Below are positions 1 to 6,373 of a stretch of DNA of 64,000 nt, in pieces. The position numbers and the translations under genes are program-made. The notes beneath the pieces were generated by a model. That model saw only the letters and a list, made by a program, of their open reading frames with translations, was not told the origin of the DNA and did no database searches. How positions within the stretch are numbered: the first letter of the stretch is position 1; each line of letters starts with the position of its first letter. Source of the stretch: Siderastrea siderea (Eukaryota > Cnidaria > Anthozoa > Scleractinia > Rhizangiidae); the NCBI GenBank assembly GCA_964030785.1, contig OZ034969.1, positions 33,312,101 through 33,376,100 on the forward strand. Direction: 5' to 3'.

Positions 1-2
1 AT

Positions 3-206
3 AGCAAGAGTTGTGGCGATTACGCCTTGTTGTACTTGAAAGTCAAAGCCCGTGGACGCACCTTGCAAGACTTTTTAAATGAGTTTTCCGACCATGATTA
101 TGTAAGCAATGACCATAAAGCCGGTCAACGCCTCAAACAATGGCTTGTAGGCCAAGAACCGAGATGGTACCAAATCTGTTGTACTCCGTATCATCAATGT
201 TGTTAA
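3..206 (+). CDS. Adenain-like cysteine protease, C-terminal part (5' end outside window)
   Basis: An open frame enters from the left edge and runs 67 codons to TAA at 204-206. It contains Ser-Cys-Gly-Asp-Tyr (Cys codon 12-14), then a Gly-Arg-x-Leu-x-x-Phe-Leu stretch and a Ser-Asn-Asp segment. This is the layout around the catalytic cysteine of adenovirus-type maturation proteases found in Maverick/Polinton elements. In that family the enzyme cleaves virion precursors after Gly-Gly. The His and acidic catalytic residues would lie upstream, outside the window. AATAAA at 206-211 overlaps the stop. The neighbouring ATPase supports the call. Family assignment is by motif only, and the N-terminus is unseen. 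Confidence 0.75.
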   Translation, partial: SKSCGDYALLYLKVKARGRTLQDFLNEFSDHDYVSNDHKAGQRLKQWLVGQEPRWYQICCTPYHQCC

Positions 207-211
207 ATAAA
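206..211 (+). terminator. Poly(A) signal of the protease gene
   Basis: AATAAA overlaps the TAA stop, and an A-rich tract follows at 222-230. The 3' untranslated region would be very short, as is usual in compact viral genomes. Confidence 0.5.
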
Positions 212-258
212 AAGAGTTGAAAAAAAAAACAGTTGTTTCTGTTGTGTCCTATCCAAAC

Positions 259-344
259 GGAGTCGTAGCTCAGTCGGTAGAGCCTTGGATCCCCGAAAAA
301 TAGGTGTTGGGGGTCGTGCGTGGGTTCGAGTCCCACCGACTCCA
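259..344 (+). tRNA. tRNA-like RNA gene with an abnormal anticodon region
   Basis: A seven-base acceptor helix GGAGTCG (259-265) pairs perfectly with CGACTCC (337-343), followed by A344. The D arm GCTC/GAGC (268-271, 280-283) and the T arm GTGGG/CCCAC around TTCGAGT (320-336) are perfect. They supply consensus Pol III boxes A and B. The segment between D and T arms is 36 nt, about 13 longer than usual. It folds as a 7-bp stem (288-294 with 309-315) with a 14-nt loop, so no anticodon can be read with confidence. A T7 run at 357-363 is a ready Pol III terminator. It could be a tRNA with an unspliced intron or a VA-RNA-like non-coding RNA. Confidence 0.75.
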
Positions 345-352
345 TAAAAAGG
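343..352 (+). promoter_or_regulatory. TATA-like box for the ATPase gene
   Basis: CATAAAAAGG followed by TGC begins inside the 3' end of the tRNA-like gene, about 42 bp before the ATPase ATG at 385. Nearly the same string occurs at 2618-2627, and TATAAAAAGG on the minus strand ahead of the structural gene at 5571-5580. Its use as a promoter is inferred from this repetition. Confidence 0.45.
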
Positions 353-356
353 TGCC

Positions 357-363
357 TTTTTTT
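357..363 (+). terminator. T7 run, Pol III terminator
   Basis: Seven consecutive T residues lie 13 nt after the tRNA-like gene, the normal Pol III stop signal. Confidence 0.55.
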
Positions 364-384
364 GTCAGGGTCTTAGTCCTCATC

Positions 385-1053
385 ATGCAAAGGTGTCAAC
401 CGTTTAGGTTTCATACACCTTCCAGTATTTTGGTGGTGGAACCCTCGGGATGTGGCAAAACCGTGTTTACGGAAAAACTCTTGTTAGAGAACCCAGACTT
501 GTTTGACACCCCACCGACTCAAGTGCATTATTGTTATGGGGCCTGGCAAGATCGATTTCGAGGCATGCAAGATCGTGGGGTGGTGTTTCACGAAGGGATT
601 CCCGATCATGACGCCTTGGTGCAATGGTTTCCTCCCGGGCGTAAAGGAGTGATGGTCTTGGATGATTTGATGGACGAAGGTAGTCACGATAAACGCGTGT
701 TGGATTTATTCACCAAACATTCGCATCATCAAGGTGTGACGGTGCTTTATTTGTGCCAAGACATGTTTCCCGTGGGCCGATATGCCAAAAGTATTTCCCG
801 CAATGCCCATTACATCGTGGCGTTCAAGAACCCCCGAGATCAATTGGGGGTGCGCAATGTCTTGCTTCAATCGTTTCCTACCACCTGGAAAGACAGTTTG
901 GAAACCTTCCATCAGGCCACCACACGACCGTATGGCTATTTGGTGTTGGATTTGCACCCGGCCTCGTCCGATCAACAACGCTTGTTGAGTCACGTCTTAA
1001 AAGACGAGGGATGGACGCGCACGTATCAAAAACGTCGCAGTGTATTTTCATAG
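385..1053 (+). CDS. Maverick/adintovirus-type DNA-packaging ATPase (FtsK-HerA/A32 group)
   Basis: The 222-aa product is the expected DNA translocase that packages the genome into the capsid. Visible motifs are a P-loop at residues 19-26 (PSGCGKT core), a Walker B strand with paired Asp at 89-98, a Gln-containing sensor strand (LYLCQDMF, about 121-128) and a conserved Arg near 139. The first P-loop glycine is Glu here (codon GAA), which could impair ATP binding. ATG at 385 is preferred because the frame further upstream runs through the tRNA-like gene. The 68-aa ORF starts one base after the stop. Family length fits. Confidence 0.88.
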   Translation: MQRCQPFRFHTPSSILVVEPSGCGKTVFTEKLLLENPDLFDTPPTQVHYCYGAWQDRFRGMQDRGVVFHEGIPDHDALVQWFPPGRKGVMVLDDLMDEGSHDKRVLDLFTKHSHHQGVTVLYLCQDMFPVGRYAKSISRNAHYIVAFKNPRDQLGVRNVLLQSFPTTWKDSLETFHQATTRPYGYLVLDLHPASSDQQRLLSHVLKDEGWTRTYQKRRSVFS

Positions 1054-1054
1054 C

Positions 1055-1261
1055 ATGCGTTTGGACGACATGGATTACCAGGCCATGCAAGAGGTATATA
1101 ATTTGGTTCGAAACCGACGAGGCCAATCCATTGACCGTTTAATCGATCGTTACAACGAAACGTATTTTCGTGAACTGGTGTGGACCTTAGAAGATCGAGC
1201 ATGGCAGTTGATGATGCATCCCGACGTCCTTCGCAAGCTTACGCAACCGTCTCACCTGTAG
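1055..1261 (+). CDS. Small 68-aa Maverick ORF, function unknown
   Basis: ATG lies one base after the ATPase stop, and the frame is open for 68 codons. The product is hydrophilic and predicted helical, rich in Arg, Asp and aromatic residues, with no signal peptide or membrane segment. Its tight placement between two recognisable Maverick genes suggests it is translated. I do not recognise a domain and propose no function. Confidence 0.6.
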   Translation: MRLDDMDYQAMQEVYNLVRNRRGQSIDRLIDRYNETYFRELVWTLEDRAWQLMMHPDVLRKLTQPSHL

Positions 1262-1275
1262 GGGTAGGCACCACC

Positions 1276-1968
1276 ATGACTTCTCAAAAAGAAAAAACCG
1301 TGGTATCCTTGCTGAATGGACCGTTGTCCAGAAGCCACGGTGAAAAATTCAAACCGGAACTTTTGCAACGCATGGATTCCTTGTATGCCTTTTACCACAA
1401 ACAGTGGTGGTGTTATCGGAAAATGCTGAATCGTTTCAAGTGTCTCAATGCCTTATTCAACGGCATGGCATTACTCCTGATGGCGGCGGGCATGATTGCC
1501 GGACCCCTCTTGGAAAACAGTACGTTGGTGGCGTGTTTGGCGGCCGTGGGTACGGTGGTCAAAGGATGGAACGATTTTAAACAATACCGGTTTAAAGTGA
1601 CCATGAGTCGGTTTGCGTTTACCACGTATGCCAAAGCCTTGACGGAATTGAAAACCCACGTGCGTGGCGTTCCCTTGGAGGACCTGGAAGGATTTTTGAT
1701 CAAGATGCAAACGTTGGATGATACCATTGTGGATTTCACCCCTCCGTTACCCAAACGATGTGTGCAAGATTACCATCGTCGTTTTGTGTACCAACCCGCG
1801 GAAGCGCCATGTTACGTGTACGGATGTCCTCGTCCGTTGATGTCCAAAGGGTATTGGACGGAAAAAGATAAAAAGCCGCCCCCCTCCAGTCCCACACTCC
1901 TAGAACCATGGCCGTCCGACGAAAAAGAACCACCCAAAGAAAACGACGTCAAAGAGGAGGGGCATTAA
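1276..1968 (+). CDS. Two-transmembrane protein of a SLATT-like type, Maverick-associated
   Basis: The 230-aa product starts at an ATG in a CACCATG context, 14 bp after the previous stop. A basic, aromatic segment (residues 40-56, with paired Trp) precedes two hydrophobic helices at about 57-79 and 81-99. A conserved-looking cytosolic part follows (Phe-Ala-Phe-Thr-Thr-Tyr, then Leu-Asp-Asp-Thr near 147-150). The C-terminal 40 residues are Pro/Lys/Glu-rich and low complexity. Proteins of this plan recur in cnidarian Maverick-like elements, and the 2TM layout resembles SLATT domains, some of which are pore-forming. The last 61 bases overlap the next gene. The role is inferred, perhaps membrane remodelling. 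Confidence 0.7.
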   Translation: MTSQKEKTVVSLLNGPLSRSHGEKFKPELLQRMDSLYAFYHKQWWCYRKMLNRFKCLNALFNGMALLLMAAGMIAGPLLENSTLVACLAAVGTVVKGWNDFKQYRFKVTMSRFAFTTYAKALTELKTHVRGVPLEDLEGFLIKMQTLDDTIVDFTPPLPKRCVQDYHRRFVYQPAEAPCYVYGCPRPLMSKGYWTEKDKKPPPSSPTLLEPWPSDEKEPPKENDVKEEGH

Positions 1969-2258
1969 TGCGTCGCAAACCCCGTTTGGTGGATAAAATA
2001 GCCCATGGCCTGAGTATGGTTCTATCGGGTCCAGCACCTGGGTTTGGCCTCGCTTTAGGCAAATTAGGCGCTCAAGCCTTGAAAGGCGTCACCGACAATG
2101 TACAGTATTACCGACAACGACCTCAAAAAGGAAGTGGGTGGTGGCAAGATTTCAAACGCAATACCCGTCAAGGCTATAAAGAGTCGCGGGATGCCATCAA
2201 ACAAAACAAAGCTCTTCAACGTGTGTTGTCCCACCCCACGAGCCCATGGCGTCCTTGA
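1908..2258 (+). CDS. Arg-rich 116-aa core-type protein with RRQRGG leader
   Basis: ATG at 1908 (ACCATGG context) overlaps the preceding gene in another frame. Residues 4-16 are almost all Arg or Lys and end in RRQRGG (G17, G18) followed by Ala. The same pattern occurs in the genes at 2246 and 3608. The rest has a hydrophobic, Gly/Ala-rich segment (about 31-60) and a basic tail. The plan resembles small DNA-binding or membrane-active virion proteins of adenovirus-like viruses that are trimmed by the viral protease. Function is inferred from composition and position. Confidence 0.7.
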   Translation: MAVRRKRTTQRKRRQRGGALMRRKPRLVDKIAHGLSMVLSGPAPGFGLALGKLGAQALKGVTDNVQYYRQRPQKGSGWWQDFKRNTRQGYKESRDAIKQNKALQRVLSHPTSPWRP

Positions 2259-2428
2259 GGAGACGACGACGACGACGACAACGACGACGTCAACAAGGGG
2301 GTTCTTTTTTGAACGTATTGGTCCCAGCCATGGCGGGGTTGGGGAAAGCCGTAGCAATGGAAACGGATAAACGTATAAAACGCGTGATCCAAAAAGCCAA
2401 CCAACGGTATCGTCGCCGTCACCGATAA
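2246..2428 (+). CDS. Arg-rich 60-aa minor virion protein with RRQQGG leader (pX/pVI-like plan)
   Basis: This short ORF overlaps the previous one by 13 bases. Residues 5-15 are a run of Arg with one Gln, encoded by a CGA/CGACAA-rich tract. RRQQGG (G18, G19) comes next, then a 20-residue amphipathic stretch with Phe, Leu, Val and Ala, then a basic tail. Trimming after Gly-Gly would release a membrane-active peptide, as known for adenovirus pVI and pX-type proteins. That comparison is by architecture only. Confidence 0.65.
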   Translation: MASLRRRRRRRQRRRQQGGSFLNVLVPAMAGLGKAVAMETDKRIKRVIQKANQRYRRRHR

Positions 2429-2431
2429 AAG

Positions 2432-2758
2432 ATGCAACGACTCCGACGTCAATTACCGTTTTTACGGTCGGTGTTACAAGAAGCCAATCGCTTGAAACGT
2501 CAAGAGCTTTTACAACATGCCAATGCCGATCAAATCAATGCTGTGAGCGAACTGGCCTTGAACTTCTTGAAAAACAAGATTCCCGTCACCCCACCCATCC
2601 CGGCCAAGCTTCGACCCTATAAAAAGGTGCTACGCGACTTGGGACGTCGTCAACATTCGGTGAAAAAGCGTCGTGCGTGGTTGGTCCAACAAAAAGGACG
2701 CGGGTTATTTCAAGGGCTTCACCACGTGTTATGTCAATGTGCTCGACCGACCCGTTAA
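2432..2758 (+). CDS. Maverick-type basic 108-aa protein
   Basis: The ORF starts 3 bp after the preceding stop. The N-terminal helix leads to an Asn-Ala-Asp...Ala-Leu-Asn-Phe-Leu segment (31-48), a Pro-rich linker (51-58) and a strongly basic part with paired Lys/Arg (61-81). Small basic proteins of this plan are common in cnidarian and other metazoan Mavericks. Many end in a Gln-x-Gly-Gly-type site plus a hydrophobic tail. Here the equivalent is Gln-Gln-Lys-Gly-Arg-Gly (86-91), so the diglycine is interrupted. It is probably a structural or DNA-associated protein. Confidence 0.65.
   Translation: MQRLRRQLPFLRSVLQEANRLKRQELLQHANADQINAVSELALNFLKNKIPVTPPIPAKLRPYKKVLRDLGRRQHSVKKRRAWLVQQKGRGLFQGLHHVLCQCARPTR
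2618..2627 (+). promoter_or_regulatory. TATA-like box TATAAAAAGG
   Basis: TATAAAAAGGTGC matches the 343-355 element in all but the first base. It lies inside the preceding ORF, about 113 bp ahead of the ATG of the zinc protein at 2731. Being inside coding sequence, it may be chance. Confidence 0.35.
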
Positions 2759-2967
2759 CACTCCCCACGTGGGTACGTCTGTTACAAGAGGCCAATCGAG
2801 AAACAGTGAAATGGAGAGACAATTGTCATTATTGGCAGCATAAATATGACCAGTTGTATCAAGAGTACCTGCACATCTTGAACTCTGCTCTTTGTGAGCG
2901 TTGTCGTGACCAGGAAGACGGGGAACTTTGCCCAACGTGTAACCTAGGATGGACGAAGTGTACATGA
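2731..2967 (+). CDS. 78-aa CxxC-x8-CxxC zinc-binding protein
   Basis: The frame is open further upstream, but the first ATG is at 2731 (a second is at 2737). It overlaps the end of the preceding ORF in another frame. A central aromatic, probably coiled helix (about 17-52) leads to Cys55-x2-Cys58-x8-Cys67-x2-Cys70, a compact zinc-ribbon pattern. A Trp and further Cys follow. The next gene begins inside its last codons. I do not recognise a named family. The zinc knuckle suggests nucleic-acid or protein binding. Confidence 0.6.
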   Translation: MSMCSTDPLTLPTWVRLLQEANRETVKWRDNCHYWQHKYDQLYQEYLHILNSALCERCRDQEDGELCPTCNLGWTKCT

Positions 2968-3605
2968 TTCCCCACCAGGATTTGGAACAACTCATTCAAT
3001 ATTACAAAGGAGAACTCACCGAAAATGCCTTGTTGAACAAAACCGCCACGTTAGCTGCCAAAAAACATGTGTTGTTAGCCGACCCACAACTCCCCCCGGC
3101 CCTCGTCAATGCTCAAACCAAACCCTTGAGTCGAGAATTAACCGAGTTAACCAAACGGATCCGTCAATTTCCTGGAGGCGTGGGTGTGGGGGCACCCAGT
3201 GGCCCGCCAGGCGAGGAAGAGGAAGAGGCCGGGGATTTGGTGACGGGACCCGTGGAACAATGGTTAAAGCGGATGATAAAAGGTAGCCCGTCGACTCCCA
3301 AACCTCCCATTACCCCTGCAACCAAGAAAGGGAAAGGAGCGGCCACCACCAGTAAAATTCCCATTCTCAAGAAAGAGAGGCCTTCCACCAGTCGAGGGGA
3401 TATCCGGTCGCGTTTAGAAGCCGTGCGAGAACGTCGCAAGACTTGGGAAAAACATTTGGCCGAAAGTGGTTTCGCGAAAGGCAAAGGCAAAGGCAAAGGC
3501 AAAGGACCGGCTCGTGAAGTCCAACAATTGAAACCGTTACCCGGTTGGGAAGATTGGGCCCGTGGCAAAAAGTTACGACGTCGGTTGGATTACGACAGTG
3601 ACTAA
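2949..3605 (+). CDS. Charged 218-aa Maverick structural or scaffold-like protein
   Basis: ATG at 2949 overlaps the zinc protein. A hydrophilic helical N-terminus (residues 1-75) is followed by a Gly/Pro linker, an acidic run (E89-E93), a basic Pro/Thr/Lys-rich middle, a Lys-Gly repeat (about 176-186) and a Trp-containing basic-acidic C-terminus (Gly-Trp-Glu-Asp-Trp near 200). Proteins of this size with the same N- and C-terminal motifs recur in cnidarian Maverick-like elements. The low-complexity middle suggests a disordered scaffold or linker protein. The PLA2 gene begins 2 bp after its stop. Confidence 0.65.
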   Translation: MDEVYMIPHQDLEQLIQYYKGELTENALLNKTATLAAKKHVLLADPQLPPALVNAQTKPLSRELTELTKRIRQFPGGVGVGAPSGPPGEEEEEAGDLVTGPVEQWLKRMIKGSPSTPKPPITPATKKGKGAATTSKIPILKKERPSTSRGDIRSRLEAVRERRKTWEKHLAESGFAKGKGKGKGKGPAREVQQLKPLPGWEDWARGKKLRRRLDYDSD

Positions 3606-3607
3606 AC

Positions 3608-3970
3608 ATGCCCACCCAGAGGAGAAGGAGAAGAGGTATCAAACGGAAACGCCGCCAATCCGGTGGGGCGGTGGATGTACAAAAATGGATCGCCAAAACC
3701 GGCAAAGAATTTCATTGGCCTGGCTATCAGTACATGGGACCCGGGACACATTTAGCCAAACGCCTGAAACGTGGGGATCCCGGGATCAATCGCTTGGACC
3801 AGATCGCCAAACAACACGACATTGATTACAGCCGTGCCAAGAATTTGCAAGATAAATGGAAAGCTGATACCAAGATGATCCAAGCCATTGATCGGTTACC
3901 CGGCAAGAAAACCAAGACGGAACGCGTGGTCAAAAAAATCATGCAAGCCAAGAAACGTTTAAAATTGTAA
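3608..3970 (+). CDS. Parvovirus-type phospholipase A2 virion protein with RRQSGG leader
   Basis: The 120-aa product opens with a strongly basic leader ending in RRQSGG (G19, G20) and Ala. The PLA2 domain follows: a Trp-Pro-Gly-Tyr stretch, a calcium-binding loop Tyr-Met-Gly-Pro-Gly (42-46), catalytic His70-Asp71 in an HDxxY motif, and a downstream Ala-Asp-x-x-Met (86-90). This is the PLA2 form used by parvovirus VP1 and by adintovirus-like elements to breach endosomal membranes. All key residues are present, so the domain may be active. Trimming at Gly-Gly would expose the domain. Confidence 0.88.
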   Translation: MPTQRRRRRGIKRKRRQSGGAVDVQKWIAKTGKEFHWPGYQYMGPGTHLAKRLKRGDPGINRLDQIAKQHDIDYSRAKNLQDKWKADTKMIQAIDRLPGKKTKTERVVKKIMQAKKRLKL

Positions 3971-4467
3971 TTGTTTTAATCACCTCGTGTTACAGCCCAT
4001 GTTGTGTTCTTTTGGGAGAAAATAAAACAAAATGAAAATGTCTGCACCTGTCTTTTTTCAAGAAACAAAATCATCCAAATCAAACGGATCGTCCACATCT
4101 CAATTGTTCCCATTCGTCAGGGGACATGTGCTTTAAAAAGTCACACACCTCCCCTCTGCTCTCTCTTCTCTAATTGTTCAGCAAGACTCTTGTCTTGGAC
4201 ACGTTCTGCCTTCACCCTCTTCAAAATTTGCTCCACCTCTAAATCGTCTTCGAATGTTTCAAACTCTTCCAATAATTTCTCGTGGTCGGGATTCATGATA
4301 AGATGCCCCAGCCAGGCGCTCGCTCTGTTTTTATTGTCTCTCGTCGTTCCCCGCTAGGCCTGATGGGACCTCAGAGAGGGGGGAGGGGGGTCCCCCCTCC
4401 TGGGGGACCCCATGTCCCTGATGGGTGATTGGTCCATTCCCTCCTCCCCCGGGACCTTTGTTCTCTA
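3971..4467. other. Gap between convergent viral gene blocks
   Basis: It holds AATAAA at 4021-4026 for the plus-strand block and TTTATT at 4330-4335 (AATAAA on the minus strand) for the convergent structural gene. A G/C-homopolymer-rich stretch lies around 4374-4460. An open plus-strand frame at 4004-4357 has no recognisable domain and is probably untranslated. Confidence 0.5.
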
Positions 4468-5544
4468 TTAAAAAAACAACCACGTCCTGTTTTTATGTCC
4501 GTTGACTTTTTCTGGAGAGTTGAAGGGTGATGATGGTGCTACCTTGTTTGAAGGGAGCAGGCTGCCCATTGGCTGTTTGAATGTCAATGACAATGCTGTC
4601 AAAGATGGTTTTACCAAGAGGAAAAAACATCCGTTGAGTGGTATCAAATTGATGATCGGTATTGCCGGCATCCAAGGTACGTAAAAAACCTTTTGGTGAT
4701 TTCCGACAATGCTCTGTGCGACGAGATCCGTATAGATCATGAGTTGTTGTTGTCCTTGTTGTGGTTTGACAGTTTGCGTGGTGGGAAATGGTTGCCGACT
4801 GAGATTCGGACCCAGGAAGAAGTAATAATCGAAATCGGGGTGGGTAAAGCTGACGGAGACATGACCAAAAGGTGGATATTTGTCTGGAGGACCGACGGTT
4901 GCTTCCCATTTGTGTCGATCGTCGTAATCGACGATATTTTTTACAAGATAATTTTTTTCTTGGACGATGCGTTCACTTGGCGTTCCATCTTTCACAAGTC
5001 CCATCAGGCCGGCCAATTTCCATTCCATTTCAAATTGCATGTTGGCTGGTATGAGTACATACAAGGAATCTAATTCGGGGGCGATGCCTGTATTGGTGAT
5101 TTTCACGTAGGGTTGAGCCAGGTTAAGAGCGGCTAGTTGTTGTCGTTTGGATAGATCGTCCACGTCCATTTTGGCTATATCCATCATGACTTCTATGTGT
5201 TGTTTTTCCATTTCGTACGCGATGGCGATCCATGCTTCTTTCAAATTGTGGTAATACCCTGGGGGTAAATGGATTTGTTTGGTGACTTGAACCGGAGCCG
5301 TTCCATCAGCACGTTTTGGCACGTATCTGATAACTGTTTTCATCCAGTGTTTTTGACTATCTTCTTGCGTCCAATTCTGCTTGGTTTGATCTTCTAATTG
5401 TTGATTAAAACCAGGGTGTGAGATATGAACCAGGGCCGCTTCCCAATCATCTTCCACCAGATAATGTAAATGGGGAAGTCTGGCGGTAAATTTTTGCCCC
5501 GTGCCTTGCGCTTGATCACTGATGAGGGTGATGTAGAAACTCAT
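4468..5544 (-). CDS. Maverick structural (capsid-associated) protein, 358 aa
   Basis: The frame is open upstream, with ATGs at 5565 and 5544. TATAAAAAGG at 5571-5580 on this strand would place transcription start near 5550, so the ATG at 5544 (Met-Ser-Phe-Tyr-Ile-Thr-Leu) is preferred. The N-terminal pattern (a short beta strand, then a Leu-Pro segment and an Asp-Trp-Glu-Ala-Ala-Leu strand) recurs in cnidarian and other metazoan Maverick proteins thought to be minor capsid or penton-like. The product is beta-rich with no membrane helix. The exact virion role is not certain. It is convergent to the other viral genes. Confidence 0.65.
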   Translation of the reverse strand: MSFYITLISDQAQGTGQKFTARLPHLHYLVEDDWEAALVHISHPGFNQQLEDQTKQNWTQEDSQKHWMKTVIRYVPKRADGTAPVQVTKQIHLPPGYYHNLKEAWIAIAYEMEKQHIEVMMDIAKMDVDDLSKRQQLAALNLAQPYVKITNTGIAPELDSLYVLIPANMQFEMEWKLAGLMGLVKDGTPSERIVQEKNYLVKNIVDYDDRHKWEATVGPPDKYPPFGHVSVSFTHPDFDYYFFLGPNLSRQPFPTTQTVKPQQGQQQLMIYTDLVAQSIVGNHQKVFYVPWMPAIPIINLIPLNGCFFLLVKPSLTALSLTFKQPMGSLLPSNKVAPSSPFNSPEKVNGHKNRTWLFF

Positions 5545-5570
5545 GGTGACAACAAAATAGCCCATGGTTG

Positions 5571-5580
5571 CCTTTTTATA
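5571..5580 (-). promoter_or_regulatory. TATA box of the structural gene
   Basis: TATAAAAAGG lies 27 bp ahead of the Met-Ser-Phe ATG. It is the clearest core promoter of the viral block and matches the box at 2618-2627 base for base. Confidence 0.6.
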
Positions 5581-5685
5581 CCTATGTAAGGACCTAGACC
5601 TCCCACGGTGCCCTGTTTGGACTCTATCTCTGGTGACCCTTCGGGTCCACGTTCCCGTTTGTAACACCCCAAGGAATAAAATCAT

Positions 5686-5848
5686 TTTGTTTCAACATGG
5701 CGTCTTCTTTGTCTGCTCGGCGCCCGCGCTCTAAAACGAGAGATGAATGCACTTTTTCCACGTTATCGGAAAATTACTGACGAAGCATTTTTTGGGTTCG
5801 CGCAAGGACACACTTTGGTTTGGCAGCGTGAAAAACCTATGTTTTCCA
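5686..5848. other. Probable right flank of the viral element
   Basis: A plus-strand ATG at 5697 opens a 27-codon Ser/Arg-rich frame of unknown meaning. No terminal repeat or target duplication of the Maverick can be recognised here, so its right boundary is unresolved between the structural gene and the satellite that begins near 5850. Confidence 0.35.
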
Positions 5849-5851
5849 CAG

Positions 5852-5994
5852 ATTTATTCATCCCTTTACCCCAACAACCCTCGGCTTTACAAACAAAACG
5901 ATGACAACTGAGATTTCAGCGAAAAAAGTGGGAAATTTTTATCTGTAAAAGCCGCCGAATGGATGTTTTGAAAACAACGAAAGCTTAACACGAG
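5852..5994 (+). repeat. Satellite module 1, resembling an exon
   Basis: TTTTCCACAG (3' splice-site-like) precedes and GTAAGT (5' splice-site-like, 5995) follows a 143-nt segment ending in AAAGCTTAACACGAG. It is nearly identical to 6374-6516. Confidence 0.55.
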
Positions 5995-6039
5995 GTAAGT
6001 GTTGTTTTTTGCTGCCAGCTAAAAAATTGTTTAGCCTGT

Positions 6040-6160
6040 TTTTTCCACCCCGACCGGGATTCGAACTCACACTAAAAAAATCTTGGTTTCCCCCACCGCG
6101 CGCGCCAAGCACGCGCGCGCGCGCGACCCGCTGCCCGCCGCTGCCGCCCACGTGGACATG
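6040..6160 (-). repeat. GC-rich B-box module, tRNA-like SINE fragment
   Basis: On the minus strand GAGTTCGAATCCCGGTCGG matches a Pol III B box. A CG-alternating tract and a CCACCCCGACC edge are shared with a second copy at 15666-15810, and both are fused to satellite DNA. No convincing A box is visible. Confidence 0.45.
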
Positions 6161-6181
6161 AACTCTGCTTCTGATTGGAAT

Positions 6182-6230
6182 TTGACCATGGCCTTGGACC
6201 TTGACCATGGCCTTGGACCTTGACCATGGC
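6182..6230 (+). repeat. 19-bp tandem repeat
   Basis: TTGACCATGGCCTTGGACC is repeated about 2.5 times. Confidence 0.7.
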
Positions 6231-6373
6231 CTGACTGGGACTGACCAATCACGACCAATCCTAACCAAATAAGGTCATACTGTTTAGCTATATAAGCAGC
6301 AAAATTACGCCCAAATTCTCACTTTTTTCAAGATGGAGGAAGGTCAGGGAGATTTACGACAGTTTTTTCACAG

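Noticed and set aside
4004..4357. 117-aa plus-strand frame after the PLA2 gene
   Set aside because: Spans the poly(A) signals between convergent viral genes and has no recognisable domain or homology to Maverick proteins.
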